Part shown: in pieces, positions 60,694-64,000 of the stretch
Position numbering within the stretch: position 1 is the first letter of the stretch
How the letters are laid out: every line of letters starts with the position of its first letter
Origin: Sporomusa silvacetica DSM 10669
Lineage (GTDB): Bacteria > Bacillota > Negativicutes > Sporomusales > Sporomusaceae
Length of the DNA: 64,000 nucleotides
Reading direction: 5' to 3'
NCBI RefSeq assembly: GCF_002257705.1
Contig: NZ_LSLK01000070.1
Location: 1-64,000 of the forward strand
Made by a program: the position numbers and the translations under genes
Notes under the pieces: model-generated
What the model was told of the DNA's origin: nothing
The model's input: only the letters and a program-made list of their open reading frames with translations
The model's database searches: none

Positions 60694-61686
60694 TTACTTT
60701 TCTCTAATTCCCCGACTGCACCAGGGTTCTTCCGCAAGATAATCCCCTTCTGAGTAGAAGTAGGCTCTGGCACGGCAGCCACCGCATAAGTTATCAAACC
60801 CACAGGAACCACAGCCCCCTTTAAGCGGTCCGTTACGAAGCTCGTTAAACACCTGGCTGGTTTGCCAAATAGTGTCAAAGGTTGTCTCACGTACATTGCC
60901 GACTTTCAATGGCAGATACGGGCAAGGCTGAACATCCCCATTAGGTAATATTACGCAATAAGCTGTTCCTGCCAGACAGCCACGGGTATACCGCATCGGT
61001 ACGCCTCTTTCTTTGGCAATTCGCATGAACTGGGGAGCACATGTAGGTTTTATCTCAATAGCAGTAGTAGCCTGCTTATCAAGAATGCGGTTCAATACGG
61101 CTTCATACTGATTGGTCTTAAGTGTAGTTTCTTCAATGTCTTTTCCCCGTCCAGCAGGTACCAGAAAAAAAACATGGTGGGCAACAGCGCCCAGTTCAAC
61201 TGCCAAATCAGTAATGTCAGTCACTTCCTGCTCATTCCAGTTAGTGACTGTAGTATGAATTTGAAACGGTAAACCAGCTTCCTGGCATGCTTTGATGCCA
61301 GCCATAGTTTGCTGCCAAGCGCCTTTCACACCCCTAAAGGTATCATGACGCTCAGCATCACAACTATCCACACTAATACCGGCACACATCAAGCCGGCAG
61401 CTTTGAGTTTGGCAGGTACATCGCCAGTAAACAAAATGCCATTTGTACCAAGAACTGGGCGAAGGCCGACGGAAACAGCATGAGTAATGAGTTCATAGAT
61501 ATCAGCGCGAAGCATTGGCTCACCGCCGCTTAATATCATAATCTTGAAACCGGCTTTAGCGATCTCACTAAGCAGTTTTTTTCCTTCGGCGGTACTTAAC
61601 TCGTCAGTACGTTTGGCACCAGCATCGCGATAACAATGTACACAGTTAATATTGCACTGCTGGGTAGTATTCCATGAGATTATCAT
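60694..61686 (-). CDS. nirJ2: radical SAM/SPASM protein, NirJ2/AhbD-like
   Basis: A 330-residue radical SAM enzyme with the cluster motif CNINCVHCYRDAG (residues 11-23), GGEP at about 53-56, and a SPASM-type C-terminus with cysteines in RGCLAGTAYC, DVQPCPYLPL and CGSCGFDNLCGGCRARA. The overall pattern (ISWNTTQQCN...AHHVFFLVPAGRG...CAPQFMRIAKERG) is that of NirJ2, close to AhbD, which decarboxylates propionates in siroheme-derived heme synthesis. No other ahb/nir gene is nearby, so a heme role is inference; peptide modification is the alternative. AAGGAG lies 7 bases before the ATG. Confidence 0.82.
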   Translation of the reverse strand: MIISWNTTQQCNINCVHCYRDAGAKRTDELSTAEGKKLLSEIAKAGFKIMILSGGEPMLRADIYELITHAVSVGLRPVLGTNGILFTGDVPAKLKAAGLMCAGISVDSCDAERHDTFRGVKGAWQQTMAGIKACQEAGLPFQIHTTVTNWNEQEVTDITDLAVELGAVAHHVFFLVPAGRGKDIEETTLKTNQYEAVLNRILDKQATTAIEIKPTCAPQFMRIAKERGVPMRYTRGCLAGTAYCVILPNGDVQPCPYLPLKVGNVRETTFDTIWQTSQVFNELRNGPLKGGCGSCGFDNLCGGCRARAYFYSEGDYLAEEPWCSRGIREK

Positions 61687-61690
61687 TCCA

Positions 61691-61756
61691 TTACTCCTTG
61701 TAATCAGTAAGATAGCGTATTGTATTATGAATTATGCCAAATGATAAATTCGACAT
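61691..61756 (-). CDS. 21-residue reading frame coupled to the radical SAM gene
   Basis: 21 codons: MSNLSFGIIHNTIRYLTD plus YKE. GAGG lies 7 bases before the ATG, and its last codons (AAG GAG TAA) form the ribosome binding site of the radical SAM gene, 2 bases from that start. The signals are those of a translated leader or precursor peptide. It has one His, two Tyr and no Cys. It may only set translation of the enzyme. Confidence 0.5.
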   Translation of the reverse strand: MSNLSFGIIHNTIRYLTDYKE

Positions 61757-61799
61757 GTTTCAACCTCTTCCCTGCTGACCTTGCAAACTTTCCTGTCTA

Positions 61800-63365
61800 T
61801 TAAGCAGCAAATCTATTTACCGTGCTTACTGGCATAACTTCAATAAAACGCTTATCAACCGTAGCATTAATGACTTTCTTCTTCGTTACAGCCTCTATTA
61901 AGCAATCTCGCAGTGGAAGCTGGGTGTCAATCATATGTTTTCCCTGGCTAAACGTGGTAAAGCCATCACCGCCTCCTGCCATGAAATCATTTGTTACAAC
62001 CTTATATATCTTAGTAAGACTAAAGTTGCTGCCATCGGTTAAGGTTACTTTGGTAATCTTCTTACCCTCAGGCAATGACTTATCATACTCCACACTAAGA
62101 CCGGAAAACTGCACCATACCGATTTGCTGATTACCGATACCGTGTTCAAGAACCTCCATGATCTGTTTACCGGTTAAGTCTACAGTAATCAACGTATTAT
62201 CAAATGGTACTACTTGATACAGACTGCCTAACGTGATAGCTCCAGCCGGGATACTGGCCCTCAGACCCCCGCCATTCTCAAAAGCAATATCGGCTTTAAC
62301 TTTCTGGCGCATGCTATCTGCTACCCACTGACCTAAAACAGAATGAGAGTATTTTTCATGATTCAATTCATAAACAGTATGGCCCAGCACTTTGTTTTTC
62401 ATCGGAGCTACTTCTTCCTGTACCTTATCCACAATAGCCTTTACCGCTGGGTCAGCAACCAAATTGGCAGCTACCAACTCAGTGACATTGCTCTCTGCAG
62501 CTATTACTTGCCTGTCCATTTTAGAAAAGGTTAAGCAGAGATTGCCTACGGCCCGTCCATTGTAAGCAGCTTGAATGATTGGTACTGAGTTCACCGCACC
62601 AGCCACTTTCAGATGAGTATGGCCCGAGATAATGGCATCAATTGTAGTAACTGCACGCGCCAAATCGGCCGCCTCGCCTGTAACTTGCTGGGTTAACGGT
62701 TCAACTTCGCTGCCCAAATGCGACAATACAATAATTATATCGACTCCTTGTTGTTTTAACTCAGGAATACGCTGGGTTACTGTTTGGGCCGGATCAGCAA
62801 AATTATAGTTTTTACTGTACTTAGGGTTGGTCTTATACGCTGTTTCCGGGGTTGCCAGACCGATTATGGCAATTTTCAACCCGTTTTTCTCAACTATTGT
62901 ATATGGTTTGATAAAACTCACAACATGACCAGTTGCTTTATCAATAATATTGGCTGCTAGGTAGGGAAAACTTGATTGTGCAATACGTTCCCTTAACACC
63001 TGGGTACCCCAATCAAATTCATGGTTGCCAATAGCCATCGCCGAAAATCCAATCTCATTCATTGCTTGAACTACCGGTTTGCCGTAGAGCATATTAGATT
63101 CAGGCGTTCCCTGAAACATATCACCCGCACTGACAATAATTGTCCCTGCGGGATTCTTAGCCACCTCCGCCTTCAAAAACGCAGCTAGTTTTGCCATACC
63201 TGGATTCTTGCCACTCTCAGACAATGCACCATGGAAATCATTTACTGCAAGAATATTGATAACTACGTTTTCGCTTGGTTCTCCTGCTGCAAAAACTGAT
63301 GGCAAAAAACATAGTAGACTAATACATATGATAGCAATAAATACAGTTAACTTTCTAGCAAACAC
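61800..63365 (-). CDS. secreted 5'-nucleotidase / 2',3'-cyclic phosphodiesterase family protein
   Basis: A 521-residue protein: signal peptide (LTVFIAIICISLLCFLPSVF), metallophosphatase motifs NDFHGALSES, GDMFQGTPESNMLYG, GNHEFDWG, SHLGSEVE and GHTHLKVAG, then a C-terminal 5'-nucleotidase domain (NGGGLRASIPAGAIT, NDFMAGGGDGFTTF). It releases phosphate or nucleosides outside the cytoplasm. GTG start. Promoter at 63399-63427. Confidence 0.92.
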   Translation of the reverse strand: MFARKLTVFIAIICISLLCFLPSVFAAGEPSENVVINILAVNDFHGALSESGKNPGMAKLAAFLKAEVAKNPAGTIIVSAGDMFQGTPESNMLYGKPVVQAMNEIGFSAMAIGNHEFDWGTQVLRERIAQSSFPYLAANIIDKATGHVVSFIKPYTIVEKNGLKIAIIGLATPETAYKTNPKYSKNYNFADPAQTVTQRIPELKQQGVDIIIVLSHLGSEVEPLTQQVTGEAADLARAVTTIDAIISGHTHLKVAGAVNSVPIIQAAYNGRAVGNLCLTFSKMDRQVIAAESNVTELVAANLVADPAVKAIVDKVQEEVAPMKNKVLGHTVYELNHEKYSHSVLGQWVADSMRQKVKADIAFENGGGLRASIPAGAITLGSLYQVVPFDNTLITVDLTGKQIMEVLEHGIGNQQIGMVQFSGLSVEYDKSLPEGKKITKVTLTDGSNFSLTKIYKVVTNDFMAGGGDGFTTFSQGKHMIDTQLPLRDCLIEAVTKKKVINATVDKRFIEVMPVSTVNRFAA

Positions 63366-63398
63366 CTAATTCTCGCCCCTTTCTTTATTATAGTTCTA

Positions 63399-63427
63399 AT
63401 TATGACAAATATTCCAGATAAATACAA
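63399..63427 (-). promoter_or_regulatory. probable sigma-A promoter of the 5'-nucleotidase gene
   Basis: TTGTAT (63422-63427), 17-base spacer, CATAAT (63399-63404) on the minus strand, just behind the thioredoxin terminator. Confidence 0.6.
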
Positions 63428-63440
63428 GTTACTAAGCAAA

Positions 63441-63475
63441 ATATAAACTCCCGGATGCTTACCGGGAGTTTATAT
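63441..63475. terminator. terminator of trxA
   Basis: Perfect 14-bp arms ATATAAACTCCCGG and CCGGGAGTTTATAT with a 7-nt loop, directly after the trxA stop. Confidence 0.88.
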
Positions 63476-63476
63476 T

Positions 63477-63794
63477 TTATAGTGCCTTTTCTAAGATATC
63501 TGCAATGTCCTTTTGTGGACGATAACCGGTAATCCGGCCAACTTCACTACCAGCCTTGAAAACCACCAATGTAGGAATACTCATAACATTGTAATGACTA
63601 GCCAGGTCCTGCTGTTCATCAACATTAACCTTTGCTACCACTGCCCGACCTTCGAAGTTTTTGGCTATAGCCTCCACTTCTGGTGCTACCATCTTGCAGG
63701 GACCACACCAGGGTGCCCAAAAATCAACCAGAGCAGGTTTGTCGGATTTAAGTATTGCCTCGTTGAACTCTGTTACGTTTGTAATGGAAAGCAT
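63477..63794 (-). CDS. trxA: thioredoxin
   Basis: A 105-residue thioredoxin with the active site WAPWCGPCKM (residues about 28-37) and the cis-Pro loop SIPTLVVFKAG. It reduces cytoplasmic disulfides. The gene is 42 bases after leuS with GGGGGCG upstream and its own terminator. Confidence 0.95.
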   Translation of the reverse strand: MLSITNVTEFNEAILKSDKPALVDFWAPWCGPCKMVAPEVEAIAKNFEGRAVVAKVNVDEQQDLASHYNVMSIPTLVVFKAGSEVGRITGYRPQKDIADILEKAL

Positions 63795-63836
63795 ATTTAT
63801 TATTCGCCCCCTTATAATTAATTAACATTATTATCC

Positions 63837-64000
63837 CTATTTGACAACAATATTAACCAGCTTCTGCGGCACTGATATTACTTTGATTATTGTTTTTCCA
63901 GCAATAAGTTCCTGAACCTTTTGCTGCTTAAGAGCTATCTTTTCAAGTTCATGGGAAGTTTGGCCCACGGGGACAATAACTTTATCCCGAACTTTACCAT
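63837..64000 (-). CDS. leuS: leucyl-tRNA synthetase, C-terminal end (partial)
   Basis: The last 53 codons of a gene that enters from the right edge: NGKVRDKVIVPVGQTSHELE, then KIALKQQKVQELIAGKTIIK and VISVPQKLVNIVVK. This is the C-terminal domain of bacterial LeuRS, which ends in exactly this KLVNIVVK pattern. Confidence 0.9.
   Translation of the reverse strand, partial: GKVRDKVIVPVGQTSHELEKIALKQQKVQELIAGKTIIKVISVPQKLVNIVVK

Noticed and set aside
1..64000. tRNA or rRNA genes and CRISPR arrays
   Set aside because: Intergenic regions were read for cloverleaf arms, conserved rRNA stretches and spaced repeats; none were seen. GTTCAATCC in the repeated element resembles a T-loop, but no tRNA fold surrounds it.

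Overview
The window looks like a chromosomal segment of an anaerobic, endospore-forming, outer-membrane-bearing Firmicute of the Negativicutes, most likely Sporomusaceae (Sporomusa/Pelosinus/Anaerosporomusa-like). Spore genes (sigK, a yyaC-type spore protease, an AbrB regulator) sit beside genes that need an outer membrane (type IV pilus secretin, RND efflux pump with adaptor, CdiA/hemagglutinin exoprotein). An oxygen-independent cobalamin pathway and a membrane-bound [NiFe] hydrogenase point to an anaerobe. Genus-level placement is inference. Almost all long genes are on the minus strand.

Layout. (1) 1-4.9 kb is an accessory, decaying region: pieces of a CdiA-like exoprotein, an orphan nuclease-toxin tip with a SUKH immunity gene, a serine-recombinase remnant, an AbrB/RelE-type toxin-antitoxin pair, and at least three palindromic REP-like elements plus one decayed copy, two of which lie exactly at gene breakpoints. 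(2) 4.9-19.8 kb is one long cobalamin operon read from a B12 riboswitch: cbiD-E-T-F-G-H-J-C-A, cobU, cbiP, cbiB, cobS, pduX-like, cobD, cobC, then a cupin. (3) 19.9-26.7 kb is mixed: ChbG/YdjC deacetylase with a truncated epimerase behind it, a TSG-repeat small protein, folE2, an HD-GYP protein, larC-larB, an unknown coiled protein and a CC/Se-motif protein. (4) 26.7-31 kb: RND pump and adaptor. (5) 31-46.5 kb: type IV pilus operon (pilB, pilT, pilC, pilin, pilD, four minor pilins, comFB, pilM-N-O, pilP-like, pilQ) with aroC, aroK and aroB inside it and aroE upstream. (6) 46.5-51.5 kb: yqeG, abrB, sigK, yyaC, an HD hydrolase, several very small genes and a repeated structured intergenic element. 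(7) 51.5-55.2 kb: ABC exporter, an NlpC/P60 hydrolase under a c-di-AMP riboswitch, a glycosyltransferase. (8) 55.3-60.4 kb: aroH and the hydrogenase operon (small subunit, large subunit, cytochrome b, maturation protease, Cys-rich unknown). (9) 60.7-64 kb: NirJ2/AhbD-like radical SAM gene preceded by a 21-codon reading frame, 5'-nucleotidase, thioredoxin, and the end of leuS.

How parts connect: B12 represses its own synthesis through the riboswitch, whose terminator stem also carries the apparent ribosome binding site of cbiD. Second-messenger themes recur (HD-GYP phosphodiesterase, ComFB inside the pilus operon, c-di-AMP riboswitch). The least explained material is (a) a roughly 85-105 nt structured element present in two full and two partial copies at 45-50 kb, always just behind a terminator hairpin, (b) microgenes around sigK, and (c) the tiny reading frame coupled to the radical SAM gene.
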